From Acanthochlamys bracteata (lineage: Eukaryota; Streptophyta; Magnoliopsida; Pandanales; Velloziaceae): a DNA stretch of 64,000 nt. The position numbers and the translations under genes were made by a program. The notes under the pieces are model-generated. The model saw only the letters and a list, made by a program, of their open reading frames with translations. It had not been told where the DNA came from and made no database searches. The first letter of the stretch is position 1, and every line of letters begins with the position of its first letter. Positions 1 to 11,029 of the stretch are shown here, in pieces. The stretch spans positions 1,738,501-1,802,500 of the forward strand of contig CM034132.1 in NCBI GenBank assembly GCA_019914995.1, read 5' to 3'.

Positions 1-231
1 TGGTGCCCAGCCACCAACAATGCAATAGCATCTCATTCAAAAACATTGTAGAATTAGTTTCAATCCTACAAACTTTTGCTAAAACTTCCATTGCTTTTAC
101 ACAAAACCATTCAAAACAACAGTGGAAGCAACAAGACGAACAAAGTTGATTCGTTTCACTAAACATAGACCAAAGACTTATTTGAAAATTTTGAAGTCAA
201 CTAATATGTTTCTCGCTAGCTAATTTCATAA

Positions 232-2006
232 TTACCACTTTCTATTCAAGTAATTCTCCTTTTCGTACGGATGGTTTGGATAGTCTCTGCTGAGCTTCGA
301 TGACCTATCAAGTCGACCAACGACGGCGGACTTGAAGTTGAACGTTTCTTGAACTTGCGAGCAAGACCGGCGCATTCCAACATTGCTAAGACTTGCTCTT
401 GACTCCACCATCTCGCTCAATGGAATCCTCTTTCTCGCTCCGGCAATGCTGCAGACACTTCCGGGTTCCGGCCGCTGTTTCGGTGCGCTCTGCGATCGAA
501 CCTTCGCCTCGAAGGATTGTGTGTTTACCATGTAGTTTGGATAGTTCAGAAACCGGCCGAACCCGTTATCGCATACGCTTTTGGCAGGAGTCACCGGCAC
601 TGCATTGGCGTATCTAGGTGTGCTTTGTGCGGTGGCAGATAAACGGTACTTGTCGGGAGCGTACCATGACTCGTAGTAGTACTCATTGAAATTGCTGCCG
701 TTATGGTTGTCTGGAATAACGGCAATGCGAGACGGCAGTGGTGATGACATTGGGATTTCTTCGAACGTGTCGAGAATAGAAGGGGTCGCCGGCCGGCGAG
801 AGGATCTTGACTTGGGCCTACACGTATCCATTTCAACTATCTTCGGACTTCGATCGTACCCAACACTGCTCGCATTGTCTAGGCTTGCAGATAATCTCCG
901 GCTATGGACCGCCGACTGCGGTGGCAGGTGTTCGATCCTATTCTCTTCAAATCTTTCCTGAAGAAAACCAAAATCAAAACCGTTAAAGAAACAACGTTTA
1001 CATAAACAAAGATTAACAGTTTTTCCATTGATGTAAAGTTTACCAGAGATCTTCTGGGTTTGAGTTCATGGAAAAATCTATGATCAAGAGGAGGAAGTTG
1101 AGAGCGAGCTCTCTGAGCGCAAATAGTTGCTTGAGCTTTGAGAAGGGATTGCATGCTCTGAAAAGTAACAGCTGCTTGTTTCCGTACAAGATAACCACGT
1201 ACTAGTGCTTGAAGCTTCACCAAAGCTTTCAAAGCTCTCAAAGCTTTCTTTGCCTGTTACTCCAAAAACCAAGAAAACAAGAATCGATTACTGTGCCGCA
1301 CTCAGTGAAGAAGAACAATAGTCAGAGATTCTTAAGATCAAACAAGTACAACAACTACTGTAATAAATGGAATCAAAGAATTTACACCATAGACCCGTGA
1401 CTCAATTTAAAATCCTGAAACTTTAAGATTAATAAAGAATTCATAATATAAGGAATGACAAGAAATAATAGTAGAGCAGGAAATGGAATAGAAGAAGAAA
1501 CAAAACCCATGAAAGAATCAATAAATTTCAAATAAAGTAGAAAAAATTGACAAAGATGTATGTATATTTTAAATTACCAAGAAACCCCTGAAAGCAGTTT
1601 GAATCTTGATGGCAGCGAGCCGTTCATGAACGCCGCCGCCGAACATTGTACCACGGCCTTGACTAGTTAACCGAACAACAGCAACAGCGGCCTGCGCCGC
1701 CGCGACAGCGGCATCAGCAGCAGCTGCTGTAGCTGCAGCAACAGCAATGGCATGCTTGCTTTGTTCCTTCTCTCTTTCGGAATACAACGATTTCAACCAA
1801 GCTTCTTCAGCAACAGTAGTGGGTTTGGGAGCTAGAGCATGAACATCGCCGGAATCTTTCGAAGTTCTAGTGAAACTCCACCGTTTCTTTTCTCTCTGAT
1901 CTTTTAAGTTTTTGTAATTGAAATCTTTGTGGTGATCTCTTGTTTCCTTCTTCCCATTGCTTCCACCACCTAATAAATTTCTCAACCATCTTGAAGCTCT
2001 ACCCAT
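232..2006 (-). CDS. IQ-domain (IQD family) calmodulin-binding protein
   Basis: Three coding exons on the minus strand read as 2006-1578, 1253-1044 and 957-232 (all introns phase 0), giving about 454 residues. The start is the ATG at 2006, because the protein then opens [14 protein letters not shown], the typical IQD N-terminus. An Ala-rich helix precedes the first IQ motif ([11 protein letters not shown]), which is split by intron 1 exactly where IQD genes carry a conserved intron. The IQ67 core continues in exon 2 ([19 protein letters not shown]). Exon 3 holds the DUF4005-like C-terminus with STPRYANA and [13 protein letters not shown]. Family members bind calmodulin and microtubules or membranes and act as Ca2+-signalling scaffolds. 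Function here is inferred from family. A leader intron is possible (acceptor CAG just upstream of the start, candidate donor near 2577). Length and domain order are normal, so it looks intact. Confidence 0.93.
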
Positions 2007-2883
2007 TTTTATCTCAAAATGCTGAAACACAACAGTGAAGAATCAATCCATGGATTCAAAGCATTACAGAATAAAGCTCTATAAAGTTAAAGGTAGTAGA
2101 AAAAGCAAGCTTTATTTGAAAGAACAGGAAAAAAATAAAACCTGTGGAAGTGCTCGTGAAGATTTTAGTAGAAGACAAAGTTTGTCTCCCAATAGAAACA
2201 GAGAACAGAGATGGAGAGATTCTGATTAAACAAATGAAGCTGATGCATTACAAAACAAAGACCGGAGCGGGTGATGATAAATAGATCGGGTAGAAGAGAT
2301 ACTGCGTAGTTCCAAAAGAAAAAAAGGAAAAGAAAGAAAAGAAGAAAATGAAACTTGGTCAGAAAACATGAGCAAAACACGTTCCTGGAATTATTTTATA
2401 CTGTTACAATGATTCAAGAAAATTTCTTTTATTCCAATTTGAATGTTTAAAGAAATAAACAAAAGAGCAAATGAGAGATATTCATCCATGTGTTCTCTAC
2501 GTTAAAAAAGCAGTACAAGGAAATGAAAACAAGATTTGCAGAAACAGAGTACAGCAGAGAAGAAAAAAGCTTCAAACCTCAAAAGCTGCTGCAGCAATGG
2601 TGAGAACTGGTGACTACTAAATGCTAGTACGACGAGGAACACACACACAAATCAAAGGCTTTGTGGATTGATAACTATGAGCAAAACAACTCTTATGATT
2701 TCCCCCAACTCCCAAACCTGTTATTCATCTGTTAATGAAAGAGCTTTTATCTCAAAGTGTGTTGATTCTATCACTACTTTTCTTTCCTTCTGGAGCCTTG
2801 TGTCCTCAAAAGAAAGACACATTTCTCAGTTTTCCACAGACTCATTACTGACAATCTCGTGAATCTCTTCCTTCTCTTTCTAT

Positions 2884-3025
2884 TTCTTTATCTATCAATC
2901 CAGATTCTCTCTTTTTACTATCCCTCTATTTTCTTTCCAATATCTCTACTAGTATTCTTTATCTATCAATCCAGATTCTCTCTTTTTACTATCCCTCTCT
3001 TTTCTTTCCAATATCTCTACTACTA
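2884..3025. repeat. 71-bp tandem duplication
   Basis: Two nearly identical copies lie head to tail: the block beginning TTCTTTATCTATCAATCCAG at 2884 starts again at 2955, and similarity runs through CCAATATCTCTACTA at the end of each. Only a few mismatches separate them (for example CTCTATTTTC against CTCTCTTTTC), so the event is young. It lies upstream of the IQD gene in its pyrimidine-rich promoter or leader region. Confidence 0.9.
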
Positions 3026-4140
3026 CTAAGTAAGGAAAAGCAATCTTACGTGACACCCTGTCAAGCTCTACATAATCCGCCATTAATGGTTTCTCTTTTA
3101 TCTCTATCTCCTCTGTCCTTATACACTTTATTTCAACGAAAGAAACAACAACATTGTGAAACGAAGAAAGCATACCTCTGTAATCTTTCAACACCAGGAA
3201 AGAAAAATCTGAACTTTTTTCAATGAAAGCAACAGACCACCAACACTCTTCAATCCTTTGATAAACTCATTCATCATTTACCTTATCAATCTATCTATAT
3301 ATAAACACAGAAGTAAATACTCATTGATGAAGAAGAAGAAAAAAGAGAAGTCAAACTTTCGGTAGATGAAACAAATCCATATATGAAAACGTTCAACATT
3401 CCGTAAATGGTAAACACTAATAACCCTCCATAGTTAACGGGAAAACCCGTTTGACACGATTGAAAAATTCCTGAATTTCTATTTTGGCTTCGAAACGTGT
3501 CCCACGATCAGAAATCAGATTAGGGTAATTTCGTAAATTATAGCAGAATTTGTCTTCTTGATGACGTAGTCCTTGGGCGCGAGATTCAAACTTGTTTTCC
3601 AAAACTAACCTTGTAGCTTTGCTGAATTATACGAATGACTGAGAGAGTACCTTTGTAATTTGGTATTTTAATGAGACTGACAGGTAAAATATTGATTTAC
3701 TGTTATAAAAATAATAAAAATGTTTCATCAGATACGGAATCTGCCTAAATTTGAATCAGATAATAATTTTAATACATTTTTTGTTTTCGCTAACAAAATA
3801 GACAAATATTATTGTACATGCAGTTGAATACAGTGAATATAATAATTTTAATTGGAATAGTTAATAGATTTGTTTTGAATTTACTAGTTGAAGACAAATT
3901 TTTTGAGCTGTACTTTTATGCAACTTGAGTTGTACCAGCGAATTGGTGCGAAGGGATGGATGATTTGGTATTGTCTAAATAAAATATTTTTATAAAGTAA
4001 ATTTTGTAGAGTTTTTAAATAAATTTAGTGTTAAATTTAAAAAATATATATTTATATAAATATAATTTGTCATATTTATTAAAATTAAACTTTAATTATA
4101 CTAAAACTTCTTTAGAAAACAAAAAATAAAATAAAAGTAA

Positions 4141-4158
4141 ATATATATATATATATAT
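4141..4158. repeat. (AT)n microsatellite
   Basis: An uninterrupted AT dinucleotide run of nine units in AT-rich spacer DNA. Confidence 0.85.
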
Positions 4159-5474
4159 CAGCAAAGTCAGCATGCCGAAATCTGAAACTATGTGAATGAA
4201 TGAATAGTTGAAGAATATTGAGGAGATCACATGCTTGCGTAGTGATGGTAGTACAAAGCTAGATGAGATCGAAATGAGTGGAAATTTTTGGGACCGCACT
4301 TGGAAATATTTGCTTTACTTTTTCGAAATTTTTACTAACATCGTGGGCATCTTCTCCGTGAGTTCACAATGGTGATTGTGCGCAAGCTTTTCTTTTTCCG
4401 TACACATGCTCACTGTGAAAATAAGTTTTTTATAAAACAAACTGAAAGATAAATTTGTCCATTTTAAAACAAGTTGAAATAAAAACATAATTTATCATCA
4501 AATTTATAAAAAAATAATTGTGAAATTAAAAGACGCTATCAGTCAAATTACCACACGGTTATGATTTAGAATATTTTCTAAAGAGCACACGAGATTTTTT
4601 ATTCAATTTGACCAATTTAATCTGAGGCATAGGTTGGGCCGAATAAGTGATCTAACTGTAAATAAAGAGGGCCTATGAGAGCCTAGCTAAGTTCAGAAGG
4701 CCCAATACCGTAGGCAGATCATGTTAATTTCTCTTGCAAATTAGAAAATGGAAAACTCCTACTAAGCTTCGTTTGGATTATGAATAGACATGGAGAGTAA
4801 TAATAAAGTTAACAGATTTTTCATCCCTATTTATATTTATTAAATCTTCATTAAAAAAAATGATGAAAAACTGTTACCGATCATCTTCACTATTTTATGG
4901 TTAAATATATACTCACTAAATCGGTGGGTACACATAATGATACAAAGAGAAGCAATTTTGTTTTCTTTTTTATTCTTTTACTTATTTAATTTTTATATAA
5001 TTTAATATTTAATTAATTTAATATAAAATTTCAATTCATATTTAAATTTTATTTAATATTTTTAAATTAATACAGGGCCTCATTCTTAATAATGAGCTTC
5101 AGTGGAGTGTAACATGTGGATTATCATTCTTATCGTCAGAAAATTCATATTTGTAGTTCATATACTCTTTATAGCATTATATTTTTTAAATACATGTAGA
5201 GTTTGTCAACCTATAAATCCATATATCTTGAAATAAAGGGGAATGAAATTTTATTAAGGCATTGTACCGGCTTTTTGTTTGCTCGTATTTCTGTTATTAA
5301 TTTCAAATTTCGTGGAATATCTATCGATCTTTTTTATGTGAGTATTTCTTTTTTGGTCACCTGAAGTAAGTTCTTCTGAGCATGTATCATGTCTTACTAT
5401 TATTTAATTTGTGTTTCACTAGTCCTCAGTTACTTATCATTTTCTATTTCTTATTCTATCGATGTGTTAAAGTT

Positions 5475-8466
5475 CCTGTTTGGCTATGCTTTTTTCGAGC
5501 TTTAAGTTCAGAAAAAGCACAACATAGTATTACAAGTGTTTGACAACAAACACTTTAAGCTGCTTTGCAGCGGTTTTTAAAAGTTCAAAATAGAAAGCAT
5601 CGATTCGGTGCTTTTCAAATAAAGTCGCACGCTGATGTTCGCTTCGGATACATAAAATGACTATTTTATCCATATTAGTTTTACAAAATTACAAATTAAT
5701 TCATATCTTTTACCGTGTGCCCTAATCTCTAATTTTTTCATTTCTTCCGCTGCCTCCTCCCTCCCGAGCTCCCGATCGCTTCGCTGCCTCCTCCTCCCGA
5801 TCGTTTTTTCCGATCTCTCCGTCTCCAACGTCGATCAATTTTTCGTCCAATCTCTCCATCCCTATAGATCGTTTCCATTCCGATCTCCGTCTCTGTCGGA
5901 TTTTTATTTCGAAGGCAACGGGAATTGAAGCGCGGCCGTGGGTTGAGGTAAATTTTTTTTATTTAGGTTTAATTATTTGGTTTCTTATTTATGCGTTGAT
6001 TTTGTGTAGATTAGTTTTTTTTTGTTGATTTCGGGCCCCTTTGCCTATTATTAAATTCTTCTCAAGTTACAAAATTTTAGTATTTGATTTATAGGGTTTT
6101 TAATTTATCTTCGACAACTTCCGACAAAGGGAAAGCTTCGATTTTTTTGACCATGGCTTCAACGAAGGTTAAGGGAATCATGGCAGAACCAATTGTAAGC
6201 TCTCTGTTTCTTCTCAAGTTACAAAACTCTAATGTTTGATTTTGTTAATCGGTATTAATTTTATCTTGTTCATTTTTCTTAATTCTCTCGCAGAATCTCA
6301 TTCAGATTAAGTGTAAGTATTGATGATATCAATCATTTTGATTTCATTGTCTGGTTTAAAGATTGAAGCTTCTTCTGTTTTCGTTTCTTTTTTTTTTTTT
6401 TTTTTGTTGCAGAAAGCGCACATTCAGTTTTGATTGTTTGAATAGAAGGATTTGATGATCTAAGGCCACATCATTGTAAGTTCACAGATTCAACTCAGTA
6501 GGACAGTGAATTTTTGGAAGTAAATTTTTACTTGTGTTTTCATTAACTAGTGTTAATGATTGATGCATAACTAGTGATTTTCCAGTACGTAATTGTTCCT
6601 TTTATTTGCGATCTCTTGTTGAGCTATAATTTGATTTGAGGAATTTCTACTTTGATGAGAAAATCAGGATTAATTTTATTGTACATGTATATAATAGTGG
6701 ACATATGATTTGCAAATCTCCTACTTTACTAAATGAATCATTATAGCTTGAATTAATATATATGGATTAAGTCTTATCTGATTTGTTTGTTTGCACCGCA
6801 AACAGAATAGCTATTCACTGATTTGAAAGTTTTCTCTTTTTATTTTTTTGTGTTGAAATGGATGTTAGCTAGGGTGACCTAGCTTGCAGATGTAAGTCTA
6901 TGATGGTTTTTCATTGTGTGTAGTGTTTGAATGCTATGCATGTGATAGATTGTTGCATTCCAGCTTGTGTTGAAAACCTTAATGCTACTAACTAATATGG
7001 AAGTTTTAGTTTGTGTTGAAATGGATACTAACTAGAACCTCTCCAGTTGTTCATTTAGATATATTCAAGCAACTTTCTGTTGCCTGGTGCGGGCCTGAAA
7101 ATTTTGATTTGAACTTATATTAATGGTTTTCTTATATTGTATGATATGCAAATGCATGTTATATGTAGCATGAGTTCCCATACTGTATGAGTAGTGTTAA
7201 TTGCTAAGCTTTTTTTAGTTTTTCTTATGGTTCTAGCCATTAGAAAAGAGAGCCAGAACCATGATGGCAAGATTACTTTGTCCAAGGATTAGTTATGTTC
7301 ACAACTTCTCAAAGCTTGTGAAGGCATAAATATCATGAGCCCCATTTTTATTAATTTGCTTTCTATAGAATCTAGCTTGAATGATAATCTATAGTTCCAC
7401 ACTTATTATTAATTTGGTTATGTAGTAAGGATCTCTTTTACATTATTGTGTAAACTTTAGTTAACTTGCATCATATCTTGTAGGTGATTTCATTGGTGGT
7501 GACGGTAGTGGTGCATTCATTGGTGGAGATTCTGCAAGTGCTGGAGTAGCAAGTTCTACTGGTGGTGATGCGATGCCCCTGTAGCTAAGGAGAAAACCAT
7601 CTCAGGCCACTTCCCAACAACACATAAGAAATAGGGAGAATCTAAGAAATTTTGTTCGAGTTATTTAGACTTTTCAGTTGTAAATAAAAGATGCTTTTAA
7701 AAAAAAAATTCGTGTATTTGTATGGATAATATTTGAATGAGAATTACTGCTTTAAATTTGATCCATAGTGCATTGTTCTGGAGGTTGTCATTAAATATTC
7801 AATTTAGTTTGTGTATTTAGAGTTCATTTCAAAGTAAATGTACTCAAAAGTATTGATTTGAAAATTTAAGATTCATGGATGTTATAATGAAGGTTAAAAG
7901 TCATAAATAAAAGTTTAATATAAGCTATTTTCATATAAGAAAATATAAGAAACGTTTAATCATTAGATAAAAATATTATTTGAAATCAATAAGTTCATAT
8001 AACAATTTTATAATAAATATTATTTAATTTAATTATTGATTTATACTAAAATATAATATGCTAATAAATTTATAAATATTAATATCAAGTATTTATATAA
8101 GTATTATATAATAAAAAATATTGATATAAGTAATTATTTATATAATTTTACATAATAAATTTATTAAATTTTCAAAAAATAAATAATATATAAAAAACAA
8201 TTAAAAATTTCGTAATATATCAATTACTATATACTTAGGGGCATTTCAGTTATTATATATTACATATAAAAATAAGTTTAAAACAACCAAAACACTTTAT
8301 TCAAATTTCTTCAAAGATTCAAAAAATACGATCTGAAGTAAAAATTTATCTAAACACTTTTCAAAGATAAAGTCGCTTTTTACAAAGAAAAATTCTACAA
8401 TCGCTTACAGCACTTTAAAGCAGCTTTACTTCAAAAATACAAAAATTTTAGCACATCCAAATAGGG
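5475..8466. mobile_element. ~3 kb inverted-repeat DNA element inside the PAP pseudogene
   Basis: The ends form an imperfect inverted repeat (left CCTGTTTGGCTATGC, right end read in reverse CCCTATTTGGATGTGC) with further subterminal palindromes around AAGCTGCTTT. The 8 bases outside each end (TTAAAGTT and ATAAAGCT) agree at 6 of 8 positions, and the intact paralog reads TTAAAACT there, so an 8-bp target duplication of hAT type is possible. The TIR sequence itself does not look like a classic hAT terminus, so the superfamily is uncertain. Inside are a GC-rich leader-like block (5725-5940), an ATG near 6153 followed by a few very short exon-like pieces with splice signals, and a Gly/Ser-rich block near 7487-7584. 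No transposase reading frame survives. It looks like a non-autonomous or decayed element. Confidence 0.65.
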
Positions 8467-9265
8467 ATAAAGCTTAGTAAGCAGTTGCCCGTTGTATTCT
8501 TTTTTATTATGCTGGTCTTTTGCGGCTGTTTTGTATATGTAATTTCTTTACCTTTTTGTTTTGTACATTTAGTGATGACAAGTTTTATTTTCCTTTCAGC
8601 TTGCTTGTTATGTTCGATAACTTATACTTTATCGTAAACCTTCGCTTCTGCTCCTTTGAGAAATAGATAACCATTCATAAGAAAATCTGTTAGGTATGAT
8701 ATTTCTATTGTTCTTACCTTTTCATTTGTGGTCCTTTGTATCGACCTTTCTAATATTTGTTAGACATTTTTTTATGTTAGACATTTTATAGTTTTCACAT
8801 TTTTGTGACATAATTTTGAGATATAAAAATAGTCGGAGTTATAGTAGCTATCTTATTATATAATAATTATTCTATTATATATAATTATTAAATAATTATT
8901 TGATAGTTATTATATTACAGAATTAGTTTTTTTATTAGAGAAATTTTTTATTTTTTATAAATAGTATTCATTTAAGCTCCCAATACGAACAATTCATCAC
9001 AAATATTATTATATGATAATAATGAGTTGTTATTGCGACGGAGAACTAGTTCAGTTGAGAAATTTGAGGTAGATTTAAAAGATTGGTTACGGCTGGAGGT
9101 GTGCTTGTTCTTTTAATCTTTTGCTTTCGGTACCCTGTTTTTGCATGTGTAAATATATGTTTGGTATTTTGGTTTACAATGCTACCGTATTCCTCTTGTC
9201 AATTAGGATAGTGAGCTGGATAAGGCCAACTTGAGTTCTTTATTTGAGCCTTTTCTATTATTTGA

Positions 9266-9456
9266 AACATATTAGAGGGCTATTTAATTTAGCTTATCAA
9301 AAAAATAATTTTTTAATTATATATTTTTAATATATATTTTATATATATTTATAAAAATTATTTAAAAATTTTAAAAATATAAAAAAATTTTACATAATAA
9401 ATTTTTTATTATATATTTTTATTATAAAAAAATTTAATTTTATAAGCATTCTCAAA
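9266..9456. mobile_element. MITE-like insertion in PAP pseudo-exon 9
   Basis: About 190 bp of almost pure A/T interrupts the exon 9 homology between GAAACATAT and the sequence matching CTGCAGGTTGAC. Its ends are imperfect inverted repeats (left GCTATTTAATTTAGCTTAT, right in reverse GCATTTGAGAATGCTTAT). The intact exon at 18033-18197 gives the empty site. Exact duplication of the target (TA or TAA/TTA) cannot be settled by eye. The core matches the other AT-rich elements in this window. Confidence 0.7.
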
Positions 9457-9787
9457 TGCTTCATAAATTTATTTGCAAGTTGACATTGTTGCTGCACACG
9501 CATAGGATCTATAAAATTAGAAGGGATGGGTGGAGTCACGTATGTACAATTTATATGATTACTCTTAGAAAAGTGGAGATGAAAATCTAGATCGGTCAAC
9601 TGTTTGATATCCGTGAGTTCAGGCACTCGTTACCTATTACTCTTTGCAGAAACAAAAAAGGAATGCATTCATTTCGTGTCCGTCGCAAGCAGCTTCCTCC
9701 GTTTGTTTTTCCTAAAGGTTATAAAGACCTCGGCCATCATGGTCTTCAGGACAGCAGTCTGAGAGAAGCATCGGTGAAAACTTAGAG

Positions 9788-10604
9788 AACTTTAAGATTG
9801 CTTTTGGAACAAAAATTTTAAAACAAATTTTTTTATAAAAAATAAATTTTATTTTTTGTTTTAAAAATTTAAAAATAATTTAATAATACAATTTTGAAGA
9901 TATAATTTTTTATTTTAAAATTTTAAATAATTTTATGAAATATTATAACAAAATTATTAATAAATATAAAATTAAATTAAAAGGAGATTAATTGAAAAGT
10001 ACAAAAATAGCAGGGGGAAACGACAATAGCAAGTAGAAAAGGTGGCCGTAAAAAGAAAAAAGAGAGATTGTCGGCTGAGAAGAAGATCGCGTGTCAAAGA
10101 TATGACTCATATTTGATTAAAATTTAAATCTTTTAGACAAAAATTACTATTTATATAATTTTATTGAAAAAAGTGACTGTTAAATTTTTAATTAAAAAGT
10201 TATTTTTTTTTAATTCTGTTTGAATAAATTTTATTATTTAAAATTTTTTCTAAGAAAAAATTAAAAATATATTTAATTAAATTTATAAATAAAATATATA
10301 ATGACTGAAATATTTTTAAATATATAATAAATAATATATTATTAATTTTATAAATCTATTTTCATATATAGCCTAATTTTTTAAAATTAATTTTATAACA
10401 TATTTTAAAAATATTTTTTGTTTAATATGTTTTATAATAAAATTAAAACTTATTAATAAATATATTATTATTTTTTTATTAATAATATTTTTAAATTAAA
10501 GTTATTTAATATTAATAAATAATAAATAATACATTAACATGCATTATTATAAGAAAAATAAAACTCAAACAACCACTCGTAACAACAACAATCACTCAAA
10601 AAAA
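9788..10604. other. AT-rich spacer with a degenerate MITE-like block
   Basis: No gene. Between about 9795 and 9985 there is a block with the same A/T skeleton as the MITE-like family in this window, and the rest is extremely AT-rich with no recognisable signals. Confidence 0.5.
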
Positions 10605-11018
10605 TCAATAGAAAAATATTTCAACTCCAATCTTTACTAGCTTTTGCTTGTAACATTTACAACAGATGAAAACAATAAAACAATACGAGCATGGAGAGTC
10701 AACCACACGATCAGAGACCACAACCTTCTCAACCTTATCACCAAGCACCTCCTGATAACCTTGCACAGACGACAGACCCTCTAACTTCTCTCTCAGTTCT
10801 TTCTTCTTCTTCTTCTCATCCTCACTCGCATCAAGCTTCAAACCTTTCTTGGTAGCAGAAATAAGCTTCTTACCCTCAAACTCTTTCAGCTGACCAATAG
10901 CATACTCATCAATGGCATCCACCATGAACAAGACCTCATAAGCCTTTTTCTTCAACTTCTCAAGGAATGGAGAGTTCTCCACCACCTTCTTGCTCTCACC
11001 AGTGATGTAGTAAATCAC
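10605..11018 (-). pseudogene. HSP90 (HSP81-type) fragment
   Basis: The minus-strand frame gives a clear slice of the cytosolic HSP90 middle and C-terminal region: [47 protein letters not shown] and [17 protein letters not shown]. Similarity covers about 110 residues (11018 down to about 10689) and then stops abruptly. What follows ([13 protein letters not shown]) is not HSP90. The N-terminal ATPase domain and the MEEVD tail are absent on both sides. The frame has no proper ATG; it opens on GTG. Sequence identity with the family remains high, so the fragment is either recent or captured whole from one exon. It is a truncated gene relic and not a working chaperone. Confidence 0.88.
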
Positions 11019-11029
11019 TGACAGCTATA

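Larger units (their letters stand above)
2577..5260. other. Spacer upstream of the IQD gene
   Basis: No coding gene seen. The part nearest the IQD gene is its probable promoter and leader and is pyrimidine rich. It carries a 71-bp tandem duplication (listed separately). Short open frames here (for example 2949-3194 and 3417-3602) resemble nothing known and look like chance. Beyond 3.6 kb the sequence is plain AT-rich DNA with an (AT)n run at 4141-4158 and no recognisable gene. Confidence 0.6.
5262..9787 (+). pseudogene. Partial, disrupted copy of the nuclear poly(A) polymerase gene
   Basis: Blocks in order match the intact gene at 13.9-19.7 kb. About 5262-5470 matches the end of exon 5 and intron 5. 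About 8475-8690 matches more of intron 5 and, after a deletion, the last bases of exon 8. About 8694-8755 and 9165-9202 match the two ends of intron 8. About 9203-9275 and 9456-9530 match exon 9. About 9585-9787 matches the middle of exon 10. Introns are kept, so this arose by DNA duplication and not by retroposition. Exons 6, 7 and most of 8 are missing, reading frames are broken throughout, and two mobile elements sit inside it (about 5475-8466 and about 9266-9456). It cannot make a polymerase. Orientation matches the parent gene about 4 kb downstream, as expected of an old tandem or segmental duplicate. Confidence 0.9.

Noticed and set aside
2949-3194. Minus-strand frame of 81 codons overlapping the 71-bp repeat
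   Set aside because: No start context, no family, and it runs through the tandem repeat; best explained as chance.
9390-9626. Minus-strand open frame of 78 codons
   Set aside because: It is the antisense of the PAP relic and of the MITE inserted in it, with no independent evidence.
10605-11018. Reading the HSP90 fragment as a working gene
   Set aside because: No ATG, no ATPase domain, no C-terminal dimerisation domain or MEEVD, and abrupt loss of homology at both ends.
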